Positions 51,868 to 60,571 of a stretch of DNA of 64,000 nucleotides are shown here, in pieces. The translations under genes and the position numbers were made by a program. Position 1 is the first letter of the stretch, and each line of letters starts with the position of its first letter. The stretch comes from Verrucomicrobiota bacterium (GTDB lineage Bacteria; Verrucomicrobiota; Verrucomicrobiia; CAIQCK01). The DNA lies in assembly GCA_016222825.1 (NCBI GenBank), contig JACRQF010000019.1, forward strand, positions 186,001-250,000. Reading direction: 5' to 3'. The notes beneath the pieces were generated by a model. It had not been told where the DNA came from. It saw only the letters and a list, made by a program, of their open reading frames with translations, and ran no database searches.

Positions 51868-53472
51868 TCAACCGTGTCGGAATCCGTGGAGAATGGCCCG
51901 CACTTCCTCGCGCGCCAGCATCCACGCCGCCGCGAAATATACCACTCCACCGACCGCAATCGGGCCGAACACCAGCGCAAGGTTGTGCGCGAGCGTCGTG
52001 GGCGTCAGCCAGCCGGCCAGCCAGTGGTGCGCGCCCCAACACGCCGCCGCCATGATGAACGCCGAGACCGAGACGCGGACGACCGCCAAGGCGATGGAGC
52101 GCCCGTGCAGCGTGCCGAGGCGGCGGCTCAACAGGACGAAGAGGATCATCGAGTTCAACACCGCCGAGAGGGAGTTGGCCAGCGCCAGCCCGCCTTCCTT
52201 CAACGGCCACATCAGGCAGAGCGAAAACACAAGGTTCGCTCCCATCGTGCAGAGCGCGACGATCATCGGCGTCCGGGTGTCCTTCAGCGCATAGAAGCCG
52301 CGCGCGAGGATGCTCGTGCTGGAGTAGAACGCCAGCCCGACCGCCGTGAACTCCAGCGCATACGCGCAGTGCCAGGTGCTCGCAGCGTCGAACCGCCCGC
52401 GCTCGAACAGCAACCGCACGATCGGTTCGCTGAGCACGATCAAGCCGACCGTCGCCGGCACGGTGACGACCATCAGGAACCGCAGCGCCCGGCCGATTTC
52501 CAGGCGGAATTCCTCCATCGCGCCGCGGGCCGCGATGGAAGAGAGCGTCGGCAGCATGTAGGTGGCCAGCGACACGCTGAACACGCCCAGCGGCAGCTCC
52601 ATCAGCCGGTCGGCGTTGTTGAGCGCGGCGGGCACATAGTCGCCGACGAGGAAGCCGAGCGTGCGCGCGACGATGACGTTGATCTGGTAGGCAACGACGC
52701 CGATAACGCTCGGCGCGAGCAGCTTCCCGACCTGCCGCAGGTTCTCATCGCGCCAGTTCAGCGACCAGCACGGACGCCAGCCTTCGCGCCAGAGCTGCGG
52801 CAACTGGTAGGCAAGCTGCACAACGCCGCCGAACAACACGCCGACCGCCAGCCCCATCACCTGCGCGTCGAGCGTCGTGCCAAACAGCGGGCAGAGGACG
52901 AAGACCGAGCCGATGAGCACGAGGTTCATCAGCACCGGCGAGAACGCCGGCACGAAAAAATGCCGCATGGAATTGAGCACGCCCATCGCCAGCCCCGCCA
53001 GGCAGATGAAGACCATGTAGGGGAACATCGTCGCCGTCAGCCGCACGATGAGCCGGTTGCCCGCGCTCATGTCCAGGACGACCAGCGCGAGCAACAAGCC
53101 GCCCACGAACAGCACGGCGATGGCCACGAGGATGACGGACACGGCCGAGGCCACGGCGTTCGCCGCGCGCCACGCCGCCTCCTTGCCTTCCTTGTGCAGG
53201 CGTTCCGCAAACAGCGGCACGAACGCCGCGCTCAACGCGCCTTCGCCGAGCAGACGGCGGAACAGGTTTGGGATCGTGAACGCGTAGAAGAACGCCGACG
53301 CCTCCAACCCCTGTCCCATGAAGCTGGCGAAGATCATCTCGCGCGCCAGCCCCAACACCCGGCTGGTCATCGTCGCCACACCCACCGCGCCGGTGGAGCG
53401 GATCATGGAGGATTGCGGATTGCGGGTGACGGCTGGCGGATTGATGCTGGTGTCGTTGGATTCAGCGTTCAT
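51868..53472 (-). CDS. murJ: lipid II flippase MurJ
   Basis: The 534-residue polytopic membrane protein has the MurJ start VATMTSRVLGLAREMIFASFMG, about 14 hydrophobic helices, and signatures RRLLGEGALSAAFVP and LLAPSVIGVVAYQINVIVAR. It moves lipid II across the inner membrane for peptidoglycan synthesis. The first 22 residues (ESNDTSINPPAVTRNPQSS) derive from a repeat-like stretch, so the real start may be the ATG at 53406 (MIRSTGAVG). It is encoded seven bases after the uvrC start (minus strand), an unrelated neighbour. Confidence 0.95.
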   Translation of the reverse strand: MNAESNDTSINPPAVTRNPQSSMIRSTGAVGVATMTSRVLGLAREMIFASFMGQGLEASAFFYAFTIPNLFRRLLGEGALSAAFVPLFAERLHKEGKEAAWRAANAVASAVSVILVAIAVLFVGGLLLALVVLDMSAGNRLIVRLTATMFPYMVFICLAGLAMGVLNSMRHFFVPAFSPVLMNLVLIGSVFVLCPLFGTTLDAQVMGLAVGVLFGGVVQLAYQLPQLWREGWRPCWSLNWRDENLRQVGKLLAPSVIGVVAYQINVIVARTLGFLVGDYVPAALNNADRLMELPLGVFSVSLATYMLPTLSSIAARGAMEEFRLEIGRALRFLMVVTVPATVGLIVLSEPIVRLLFERGRFDAASTWHCAYALEFTAVGLAFYSSTSILARGFYALKDTRTPMIVALCTMGANLVFSLCLMWPLKEGGLALANSLSAVLNSMILFVLLSRRLGTLHGRSIALAVVRVSVSAFIMAAACWGAHHWLAGWLTPTTLAHNLALVFGPIAVGGVVYFAAAWMLAREEVRAILHGFRHG

Positions 53473-53502
53473 TCCGCGCTCCGCATTCCGAATTCCGCAT
53501 TC
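53407..53502. repeat. reiterated inverted-repeat element at the murJ start
   Basis: GGATTGCGGATTGCGG on one side and CCGCATTCCGAATTCCGCAT on the other form an imperfect hairpin of a reiterated GGAATGCGG-type heptamer. It covers the first murJ codons and the gap before the helicase gene. Confidence 0.45.
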
Positions 53503-53505
53503 GTC

Positions 53506-54687
53506 CTACCGCCGCCGGCGGCCCATCGTGCGCAGCCGCTTCTCGGCCTCCGGGTCGAGCAGCGTCGTGTATTTGTAGGGGAAGTTGTCGAGCTTCACGC
53601 GCGGGACGCTCTGGCCAATGAAGAACTCGATCGCGTGGACCTGCTTCTTGTCATCGGCGGTCATGATCGTGAACGCGTCGCCGGTGGACAGCGCGCGGCC
53701 CGTGCGGCCGATGCGGTGGACGTAATCCTCGGCGTGCTGCGGCATGTCGTAGTTGATGACGTGGCTGATGTCCTCGATGTCCAGTCCGCGCGCGGCGATG
53801 TCGGTGGCCACCAGCACCTCGAAACGGCCGTCACGGAAGCCGCGCAACGCCTGTTCCCGCTCGCTCTGCGTGCGGTTGGAGTGCAGCACCGCCACCAGAT
53901 GGCCGCCGCGGTGCAACATCGCCGCGACGTGATCCGCACGGTCCTTCGTCCGGCAGAAGACGAGCACCGAGTCGTATTCCGTGCGCTTGAGCAGTTCGGT
54001 GACCAGTTCGTCGCGCTGATCGTCGGCCACGGGATAGAGCGCGTGCCGGATGGTTTCAGCAGGCGAGCGGCGGCGACCGATCTCGATCGTTTCAGGATTT
54101 TTCAACGCCCACTGCGCCAGCGTCGCGATCTCCGGCGGAACGGTGGCCGAAAACAGCATCGTTTGCCGGCGCGCCGGGCAGCGGTCAATAATTCGCTTCA
54201 CGTCGGGCAGGAAGCCCATGTCCAGCATCCGGTCGGCTTCGTCGAGGATCAGGAATTCGACGTGATCAAGCTTGCAACGGCCCTGCTCCATGTGATCGAG
54301 CAGCCGGCCCGGCGTGGCGACGACGATATCCACGCCCTCGCGCAGCGCCTTCTCCTGCGCGCCATAACCGACACCGCCATAGATGACCACGGCGCGCAGG
54401 TCGGTGAACCGGCCGTAGTCGCGGAACGCCGTCTCCACCTGCGCCGCCAACTCGCGCGTCGGCTCCAGGATCAACGCCCGCAGTTTGCCGCGCTGGCCGA
54501 GCTTGGTGATGATGGGCAGGGCAAACGCCGCGGTCTTGCCGGTGCCGGTCTGCGCGCTGCCGATGATGTCGCGGCCCGCGAGGACCAGCGGGATCGCGCG
54601 CAACTGGATCGGCGTCGGGTCCGTATAGCCCGCCGCCTTGACGCCTTCGAGGGCGTGATGAGATAGACCAAGTTTTGAAAAAGGCAT
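53506..54687 (-). CDS. DEAD-box ATP-dependent RNA helicase
   Basis: The 393-residue core helicase starts MPFSKLGLSHHALEGVKAAGYTDPTPIQ (Q motif). It has AQTGTGKTAAF (Walker A), PTRELAAQ, TPGRLLDH, LDEADRMLDMGF (DEAD), FSATVPP, ARGLDIEDISHVINYDMP and HRIGRTGRA. It lacks a long C-terminal extension and ends in a short basic tail (RRRR). RhlE-like proteins of this size act in ribosome assembly and RNA decay. An upstream frame to 54786 reads through the repeat element and is not used. Confidence 0.95.
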   Translation of the reverse strand: MPFSKLGLSHHALEGVKAAGYTDPTPIQLRAIPLVLAGRDIIGSAQTGTGKTAAFALPIITKLGQRGKLRALILEPTRELAAQVETAFRDYGRFTDLRAVVIYGGVGYGAQEKALREGVDIVVATPGRLLDHMEQGRCKLDHVEFLILDEADRMLDMGFLPDVKRIIDRCPARRQTMLFSATVPPEIATLAQWALKNPETIEIGRRRSPAETIRHALYPVADDQRDELVTELLKRTEYDSVLVFCRTKDRADHVAAMLHRGGHLVAVLHSNRTQSEREQALRGFRDGRFEVLVATDIAARGLDIEDISHVINYDMPQHAEDYVHRIGRTGRALSTGDAFTIMTADDKKQVHAIEFFIGQSVPRVKLDNFPYKYTTLLDPEAEKRLRTMGRRRR

Positions 54688-54733
54688 AGGGGGGAAGATA
54701 GAGGAAGCGCGGCGGCAGGGATAGGCGAAAAAT

Positions 54734-54812
54734 GTGATACGTAACGCGTAATGTGTAACTCTCGGGTGACCTCTTCGCCGAGTCACAAGTTACGCATTAC
54801 GTATTACGCGTT
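54734..54812. repeat. imperfect inverted-repeat element between divergent genes
   Basis: GTGATACGTAACGCGTAATG on one side and CATTACGTATTACGCGTTAT on the other side share a reiterated ACGCGTAAT/ACGTAAT phrase with opposite orientation. It fills most of the gap between the helicase start (54687) and the CPBP start (54868). Confidence 0.5.
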
Positions 54813-54867
54813 ATATCCCCCACCTTTCCCGTTGCTTTCAAAAGCGGCGGCTTCCATATTTCGGGCG

Positions 54868-55587
54868 ATGGCATTGGAACCGAAACCGTGGGGTTTGCGC
54901 GCGCTGGCGTTGGTCAGCGGGGCAATCCTTTTGTCCTGGTCGCTCGGCAATCTCGTGGCGCTCGCGGCGTTCAAGCTGCACTGGATCGCCAGGAGCGACC
55001 TCCCGCTGGCCGGGGCGGTCGTGATGGGATTCACCTTTGACGTGGCGGGCCTGATCTTCATCGGCGTCTATTTGCGGAAGCAGGGCGTGACGCTGGCCGA
55101 CGCGTTTGGGTTGAAGCGCGGCCCCCTCGGCCCCGCGATGGGCCGCGCCGTCCTGCTGTGCCTGCTGGTGGTCCCGGTCGTTTATGGAACCATGTTCATC
55201 TGGCAGGCCGTGCTGCTGGCTTTTGGGATCACGCCGGAAGAACAGGACATCTTGAAGATGATTCGCGACGCGAAACACCCGCTGATGCGCGGCTATCTCC
55301 TGACGCTCGCCGTCGCCCTGGCGCCCGTGTTCGAGGAGGTGTTCTTCCGCGGCTTCATGTATCCGGCGTTCAGACAGCGGTTCGGCGTTGCCGGCGGGCT
55401 GGTGGTGGTTTCGCTTTTGTTCGCGTCGGTCCACATCAACCTCAACGCCTTCGTGCCCGTGTTCGTGCTCGGCGCGATGCTGGGCCTTGCCTACGAAGTC
55501 ACCGGCACGATTCTCGTGCCCATCACCGTCCACGCGCTGTTCAACACCGCCAACCTCATCCTTCTGCTCTTCCTGCCTGAACCGTGA
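54868..55587 (+). CDS. CPBP-family intramembrane metalloprotease
   Basis: The 239-residue polytopic protein has the conserved EExxxR motif at residues 156-161 (FEEVFFRGF), then a second His motif FASVHINLNAF and a third HALFNTANL. It matches the CAAX/bacteriocin-processing (Abi, PF02517) family, which cuts membrane peptides; the substrate is unknown. The start at 54868 gives the usual N-terminus; an ORF extension to 54751 comes from the repeat element. The stop overlaps the thiL start (GTGA). Confidence 0.9.
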   Translation: MALEPKPWGLRALALVSGAILLSWSLGNLVALAAFKLHWIARSDLPLAGAVVMGFTFDVAGLIFIGVYLRKQGVTLADAFGLKRGPLGPAMGRAVLLCLLVVPVVYGTMFIWQAVLLAFGITPEEQDILKMIRDAKHPLMRGYLLTLAVALAPVFEEVFFRGFMYPAFRQRFGVAGGLVVVSLLFASVHINLNAFVPVFVLGAMLGLAYEVTGTILVPITVHALFNTANLILLLFLPEP

Positions 55588-56528
55588 AGACGACGCTCCG
55601 CCAACTCGGTGAACGCGGTTTGATCGCGCTGCTAAAGCGGCAGCTTCCGCGCGGACGCGATGTGCGCATCGGCATCGGCGACGATTGCGCCGCCGTGCAG
55701 ATCGGTCGCGGCGCAGGCGACCGGCTATTGTTGCTGAAGACCGACGCCGTCGTCGAAGGCGTCCACTTCGACCAGCGCGCGACGCCGTTCCAAATCGGCT
55801 GGAAGGCGATGGCGCGTCCGCTCAGCGATTTCGCGGCAATGGCGGGCCGGCCGCGCTGGGCGCTCGTGACCGCGACGCTGCGCGAGGAAATGCCGGTGCG
55901 GTTTGTCCGGGAGGTTTATCGCGGACTGGCGGCGGCGGCTGGGAAGTTCGGCGTTACCATCGTTGGCGGCGAAACGGTGCGGACGCCGGACCGTTTCTGG
56001 CTGAGCGTCGCGCTGGCCGGCGAGGTGGAGCCGCAGGCAATGAAGCTGCGTTCCGCCGCGCGCCCCAACGACGCGATCTATGTCACAGGCGCGCTCGGCG
56101 GCTCCATCGCAGGCAAACACCTGAAGTTCACACCGCGCATCGCCGAGGCGCAGTGGCTGGCGAAGCAAGGTTGCGTTGGCGCGATGATTGACATCAGCGA
56201 CGGCCTCGCGCGCGATCTCGGCCACATTTGCCGGGAGAGCGGCATCAGCGCGGTGGTGTGGAAGTCGGCGGTTCCCATCGCCCTCGCGGCGGGCCGCTCG
56301 CTGCAACGCGCGCTCCATGACGGCGAGGATTTTGAGCTGCTGTTCACCGTGCCGTCGGAACGCTCGAAAAAGCTGGAGCGCGCCTGGAGGAAAAAGTTCC
56401 CGCGTCTGCGGCTCAGCTTGCTCGGTTTCACCACCTGCGGCGAAGGCATCAGGCTCCTGGATCACAGGGGCAGAATGCGACCTCTTGATGAAGACGGTTA
56501 CGACCACTTCCAACCACGTCACGCATAG
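55584..56528 (+). CDS. thiL: thiamine-monophosphate kinase
   Basis: The 314-residue ATP enzyme phosphorylates thiamine monophosphate to the active diphosphate. Motifs are IGIGDDCAAV, LLKTDAVVEGVHF, AMARPLSDFAAMAG, VTIVGGETVRTP, VTGALGGSIAG, MIDISDGLARDL and HDGEDFELLF. It starts at a GTG overlapping the CPBP stop. The end overlaps tsaE by 41 bases, showing close operon packing. Confidence 0.95.
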   Translation: MKTTLRQLGERGLIALLKRQLPRGRDVRIGIGDDCAAVQIGRGAGDRLLLLKTDAVVEGVHFDQRATPFQIGWKAMARPLSDFAAMAGRPRWALVTATLREEMPVRFVREVYRGLAAAAGKFGVTIVGGETVRTPDRFWLSVALAGEVEPQAMKLRSAARPNDAIYVTGALGGSIAGKHLKFTPRIAEAQWLAKQGCVGAMIDISDGLARDLGHICRESGISAVVWKSAVPIALAAGRSLQRALHDGEDFELLFTVPSERSKKLERAWRKKFPRLRLSLLGFTTCGEGIRLLDHRGRMRPLDEDGYDHFQPRHA

Positions 56529-56934
56529 CGTCGAGGAAACCGTCGCACTCGGCGAACGGTTGGCCAACGGCTGGCCGCCAGGCACGGTTGTCGCGCTCAG
56601 CGGCGACCTCGGCGCAGGCAAGACGGCACTCACGAAGGGCATTGCCCGTGGCCTCGGTGTGACCGACACGATCACCAGCCCGACATTCACGCTCGTCAAC
56701 GAGCACGCCGCCCGCGACGGTCAGCGGCTGTATCACGTGGACCTCTACCGGCTGGACAGGCCGCAGCAGGCCGTCGAGATCGGCATCGAGGAGGAACTCG
56801 CGCCCGACGGCTGGACGATCATCGAGTGGGCGGAGAAACTCGGCGACGTGCTGCCGGCGGACGCGGTGCGAATCCGCATCGAGATCGCTGGTGAAAACGA
56901 ACGGAAGATCGGCGTGACAGAAAGCAGACACTGA
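56488..56934 (+). CDS. tsaE: tRNA t6A ATPase subunit TsaE
   Basis: The 148-residue P-loop protein has Walker A GDLGAGKTALTKG at about residues 39-51, SPTFTLVNEH, the DLYRLDRP motif and the WAEKLGDVLPADA end. TsaE drives the TsaB-TsaD-TsaE complex that makes the universal t6A37 modification of ANN-decoding tRNAs. It begins inside thiL and its stop overlaps the tsaB start (TGATG). Confidence 0.95.
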   Translation: MKTVTTTSNHVTHSVEETVALGERLANGWPPGTVVALSGDLGAGKTALTKGIARGLGVTDTITSPTFTLVNEHAARDGQRLYHVDLYRLDRPQQAVEIGIEEELAPDGWTIIEWAEKLGDVLPADAVRIRIEIAGENERKIGVTESRH

Positions 56935-57599
56935 TGATCACGGTGGCTCTCGACACTTCCGGTCCCGTCGGCTCAGTTGCGCTGCGGCGCGACGGGTGTT
57001 TGATCGGCGAGCGCACGCTCGACACGCATCATCACCACTCGTCACTGCTGTTGCCGACGATTGACGAGTTGCTGCGGATGCACGAGTTGGTGCCGCGCGA
57101 CGTGGAATTGTGGGCCGTCGGACTGGGACCTGGCAGCTACACCGGCATCCGGGTCGGCATCGCCGCGGGGAAAGGTTTTGCATTGGCTCACGGCCAGCCG
57201 CTGGTCGGCGCGGGCAGCATGGAGGCGCTGCTGCTCGAACACGGCCAGGCCGATGCGGTCGCCGCCGTTGTGGACGCGCGCCGCGAGGAGGTTTACTTCG
57301 CGCTGACAACGGCTAGCAAACCGGTCGTGCCGCTGCAAATCGTTGCGCTCGACGCCCTGGCCGGCTTGGTGATGGAGCCGGCGCTGTTCGTCGGGCCGGA
57401 GATCAAGCGATACGAGCCGGAGATTTCGCGGCGGCTCGGTTCGCTGGCGCGGTTTCCGCAGGAGAACATCTATCCGCGCGCGACGTTCGTCGGCGAGTTG
57501 GCGGAGCGGCGGTTTGCCGCGCAGCGCGCCGGCGACGGGAAGGTGGAGCCGATCTACTTGAGAGAGACGGCGTTTGTGAAAGTGAGGAGTGAAACGTAA
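56934..57599 (+). CDS. tsaB: tRNA t6A biosynthesis protein TsaB
   Basis: The 221-residue ASKHA-fold protein begins ITVALDTSGPVGSVAL and has GLGPGSYTGIRVGIAAGKGFA, the most conserved TsaB segment. TsaB is the dimerisation partner of TsaD in t6A synthesis and has no catalytic site of its own. It overlaps tsaE by one base. Its last codons (SET, stop at 57599) lie inside a repeat element. Confidence 0.95.
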   Translation: MITVALDTSGPVGSVALRRDGCLIGERTLDTHHHHSSLLLPTIDELLRMHELVPRDVELWAVGLGPGSYTGIRVGIAAGKGFALAHGQPLVGAGSMEALLLEHGQADAVAAVVDARREEVYFALTTASKPVVPLQIVALDALAGLVMEPALFVGPEIKRYEPEISRRLGSLARFPQENIYPRATFVGELAERRFAAQRAGDGKVEPIYLRETAFVKVRSET

Positions 57600-57651
57600 A
57601 ACGTGAGACAGAAATCCTGGTCACGTTTCACGTTTTACGTCTTACGTTTTA
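57589..57651. repeat. reiterated inverted-repeat element between tsaB and alr
   Basis: GTGAAACGTAAAACGTGA (57589-57606) and TCACGTTTCACGTTTTACG (from 57621) reiterate an ACGTAAAACGTG phrase in opposite orientations. The tsaB stop (57597-57599) lies inside it and the alr ATG is four bases past its end. Confidence 0.5.
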
Positions 57652-57654
57652 ACA

Positions 57655-58800
57655 ATGAACCCTACTGAACTTTATCGCACTTGGGTCGAGGTTAGCTTTG
57701 ACGCGCTGCGGAACAATCTGGCGTGGATCCGGCACCGGGTCGGACCGCGCGTGAAGATTCTGGCGGTGGTGAAGGCCGACGCCTACGGACACGGCCTGCC
57801 GCAAATCGCCGGCGCATTGATGCACGGCGGCGTGGACATCTTCGGCGTGGCGACGTTGAATGAGGCGCTTGGCGTGCGCGCGGTCGGCGCGGGCTGGCCA
57901 ATCCTGTTGCTCGGCTCCAGCCTGCCGGCCGAGGTGGAGACGGCGGTGCGTCACAACGTCATGCCGACGATCAGTTCGCTCGACGAGGCGCGGCGGTTTC
58001 AGCGCGAGGCGGCGCGGCAGCAAAAGACACTCGCCGTCCACGTGAAGGTGGACACCGGCATGGGGCGGCTCGGTTTCTGGCACGAAGAGGCGGTCAAGCC
58101 GATCCAGCGTATCGCGGCGCTGCCGAATTTGCGGTTGCAGGGCATCTACACGCATTTCCCGTCAGCGGAGGACGACGCGGCGTTTTCACTGGAGCAGGTG
58201 GAGAAGTTCCACGCCGTGGTGCGAGGGGCCGGCGTGCGGATTCCACTGCGGCACGCGGACAATTCGGCGGGCGTGCTGAACGTCCACGCAGGCAGCCGGC
58301 GGCTCGGCTCGCTGTTCAACGTGGTGCGGCCCGGCCTGATGATGTATGGCATTGTGCCGCCGGGGCTGCCGCCGGTGCCGCAACTGCAACCGACGCTGAG
58401 CTTCAAGAGCCGCGTCATCCTGGTGAAACGCATCGCGGCGGGCCGCAGCGTCAGTTACGGCCGGACGTTCGTGGCGCAACAGCCCATGCGCGTGGCGATC
58501 ATCGGCGCAGGCTACGGCGACGGTTACTCGCGCGACCTCTCCAACCGGGGCGAAGTGCTCATTCGCGGCCACCGTTGCCCGGTGCTGGGCCGCGTGACGA
58601 TGGACCAGACCATCGCGGACGTGAGCGACGCGCGGTTCCGCGACCTGGCTCCCGGCGAGGAAGTGGCGCTGGTCGGCAGGCAGGGGCGCGATTGCATTAC
58701 GGCGGTGGAACTGGCGGCGTGGGCGGGGACGATCCCGTGGGAAGCGATGACTTCGATCACCAAGCGCGTGCCGCGCGTTTACACCGGCGCGGCGACGTGA
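57655..58800 (+). CDS. alr: alanine racemase
   Basis: The 381-residue PLP enzyme has the catalytic Lys40 in VVKADAYGHG and the catalytic Tyr268 in SVSYGRTF. It supplies D-alanine for peptidoglycan. Other signatures are VDTGMGRLG and VRPGLMMYG, and TMDQTIADVSD in the C-terminal domain. It is the last gene of the thiL-tsaE-tsaB cluster and precedes an oppositely oriented NHL gene. Confidence 0.96.
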   Translation: MNPTELYRTWVEVSFDALRNNLAWIRHRVGPRVKILAVVKADAYGHGLPQIAGALMHGGVDIFGVATLNEALGVRAVGAGWPILLLGSSLPAEVETAVRHNVMPTISSLDEARRFQREAARQQKTLAVHVKVDTGMGRLGFWHEEAVKPIQRIAALPNLRLQGIYTHFPSAEDDAAFSLEQVEKFHAVVRGAGVRIPLRHADNSAGVLNVHAGSRRLGSLFNVVRPGLMMYGIVPPGLPPVPQLQPTLSFKSRVILVKRIAAGRSVSYGRTFVAQQPMRVAIIGAGYGDGYSRDLSNRGEVLIRGHRCPVLGRVTMDQTIADVSDARFRDLAPGEEVALVGRQGRDCITAVELAAWAGTIPWEAMTSITKRVPRVYTGAAT

Positions 58801-58810
58801 CGGCTCGCGG

Positions 58811-59926
58811 TCAGTTGCCGCCGAGTTTGTAGAAACCCACCCGCGCGTTGCCGCTCTCGGCAACCCAGAGCTTCTTCTCCACGAGGTCGAAGACGACATC
58901 CGTGGGCGTGTCGAGGCCGGCATCGGCGGCTTGCGGCTCGCAGGACTCAATGTCAGGCTGGCCGAGCACGGCGGCGGCGGACAGCGGATCGTCCGAACGG
59001 CCGCTGTAGCCGACGATGCGATGATTGCCGGCGTCGGTGACAAAGATCCACGCGTCAAGTTCGTCGAGTGTGACGCCGGTGGGCGCGCGCAGACCTCCGG
59101 CGCCGCTGGCGGCCACGGCGCTTGTGAAATCCTGCTGGCCGAACACGACGTAGGCGCCGGCGCCGGTCAACGGCGCGTTGCCGTCGAATACCACGACGCG
59201 GTTGTTGCCGGTGTCGGCGACGTAAAGCTGGTTGTTGCCGTCCACAGCCACGCCCGACGGCGCGCGCAAGGCCGCCGCGCTCGTGCCCGGCTCGTAGCCC
59301 GTGAAATCCTCCTGCCCGACGACGGCGACAGCGGCGGGGAGGTGAACGAGTTTGTCCACGGCGAAGAGCAGCACGCGGTGGTTGAGCGAGTCGGCGACGC
59401 AGAGCCTGTTGCCGTCAACACTGAGCGCCAGCCCGGCCGGGCCTGCCAGCCCGCGGGCGCCGCAGCGCATCTCGTTTTGGCCGAAGCCGCTCTGGCCGAT
59501 GACAAAATCCGCGGGGAGGAAGTTCTTCAGAACACGCGTGTCGAAGAACAGGACGCGGTTGTTGAGCAAGTCGCTGACCCACAGGCCGTCGCGCGCCGCG
59601 TCGTAGGCGATGCCGTTGGGGAACGACAGCCCGCAACCGTTCGGCGTTGGCTCGCTGGTGGCGTTCATCGCGACGGACTGGGCGTCGGGCTGGCCGATGA
59701 CCGCGAGCGGTCCGGGGCCGAGCGCGCCAGCGCTGATGTCATACACGAGCACGCGGTTGTTGGCGGAGTCGCAGAGAAAAATCCGGTCGTGGGCAAGGTC
59801 GAGCGCCATCGGTCCGCCGGAGAAACTGTCCACGCCCGGCGGCGGATTGGCGGGGCCGAACGCGCGGGCGATATCCGGCGCGGCGAGCGCGGCTGCCAAC
59901 AGCAAAATAAAAAGATGCCGGTTCAC
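58811..59926 (-). CDS. exported NHL-repeat beta-propeller protein
   Basis: The 371-residue product starts at a GTG after GGAGAG and has a signal peptide (RHLFILLLAAALAAPDIARA). About five or six NHL units follow, each reading LxFPNGIAYD...LWVSDLLNNRVLFFD. The last is VFDLVEKKLWVAESGNARVGFY. NHL propellers bind proteins or RNA or serve as scaffolds; this one is exported, so a ligand- or surface-binding role is likely. Confidence 0.88.
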   Translation of the reverse strand: MNRHLFILLLAAALAAPDIARAFGPANPPPGVDSFSGGPMALDLAHDRIFLCDSANNRVLVYDISAGALGPGPLAVIGQPDAQSVAMNATSEPTPNGCGLSFPNGIAYDAARDGLWVSDLLNNRVLFFDTRVLKNFLPADFVIGQSGFGQNEMRCGARGLAGPAGLALSVDGNRLCVADSLNHRVLLFAVDKLVHLPAAVAVVGQEDFTGYEPGTSAAALRAPSGVAVDGNNQLYVADTGNNRVVVFDGNAPLTGAGAYVVFGQQDFTSAVAASGAGGLRAPTGVTLDELDAWIFVTDAGNHRIVGYSGRSDDPLSAAAVLGQPDIESCEPQAADAGLDTPTDVVFDLVEKKLWVAESGNARVGFYKLGGN

Positions 59927-59950
59927 AAAAAACTCTCCAATTGCGCGCGT

Positions 59951-59979
59951 AATCTAGAGTCAGTCACGCTGACGGTCAA
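59951..59979 (-). promoter_or_regulatory. sigma-70-like promoter of the NHL gene
   Basis: On the minus strand TTGACC (59974-59979) and TAGATT (59951-59956) are 17 bases apart, close to the sigma-70 consensus. The -10 ends 24 bases before the GTG start, leaving room for the GGAGAG ribosome-binding site. Confidence 0.55.
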
Positions 59980-60022
59980 GCACGCGCGGACACAATGCCC
60001 GCGCGGCGACGACACGCGCGTC

Positions 60023-60556
60023 TTAACGGGCCGCGTCCAACTCGAAACGGTGGGCGGCGAACTGATCCAGAGGCAGGTTCAGCGTCGTCTCGAAGGCCCG
60101 GCGCTCGCCGGCGGCCAGACCGGTAAAGAGAATCGGCTGCCGCCGCGACACCTTGCCGTGTCCGTCGAGGGCGACCAGCGCGACGACGACGAGCGAGAAA
60201 TGCCGCGGGGTGCCGTTGCTGAGTTCGCCCGTCACGCGCGTGCCGCTGGAGTCGGTGTAGGCGGACGAACTGGCGAGGTTGAAAATCTCAAGCTGGCCGG
60301 TGCCGCGCGGCATCGGGTTGTTGTGGAAGCTGATCCCGACCGGCGGGATGGACGCATCGTCACGGAGCAGCGGGTTGCTCTCCGGCGGTGGCAGCGCGTT
60401 CTTCAGCGCGGCGGTCAGGTCGGCGACGAACTGCTTCTGCGTCTCGATGCGGAACCGCTCCAGCCGCGACCGCTGCCACCAGTCGAACAGGCAGAGCACA
60501 ACGGCGATGATCCCGACGGCGACGGCGATTTCGATGAGACGTTTGGATGGCAGCAT
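60023..60556 (-). CDS. membrane-anchored protein of unknown function
   Basis: The 177-residue protein has one N-terminal helix (IEIAVAVGIIAVVLCLFDW) and a charged helix (RSRLERFRIETQKQFVADL). An exported beta-rich domain follows (TGQLEIFNLASSSAYTDSSG, FSLVVVALVALDGHGKV) of FxLYD-like character. It lies 15 bases upstream of the DUF362 gene's stop region and may be transcribed with it. No function can be assigned. Confidence 0.55.
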   Translation of the reverse strand: MLPSKRLIEIAVAVGIIAVVLCLFDWWQRSRLERFRIETQKQFVADLTAALKNALPPPESNPLLRDDASIPPVGISFHNNPMPRGTGQLEIFNLASSSAYTDSSGTRVTGELSNGTPRHFSLVVVALVALDGHGKVSRRQPILFTGLAAGERRAFETTLNLPLDQFAAHRFELDAAR

Positions 60557-60571
60557 GACGTGGCGTGGAGT

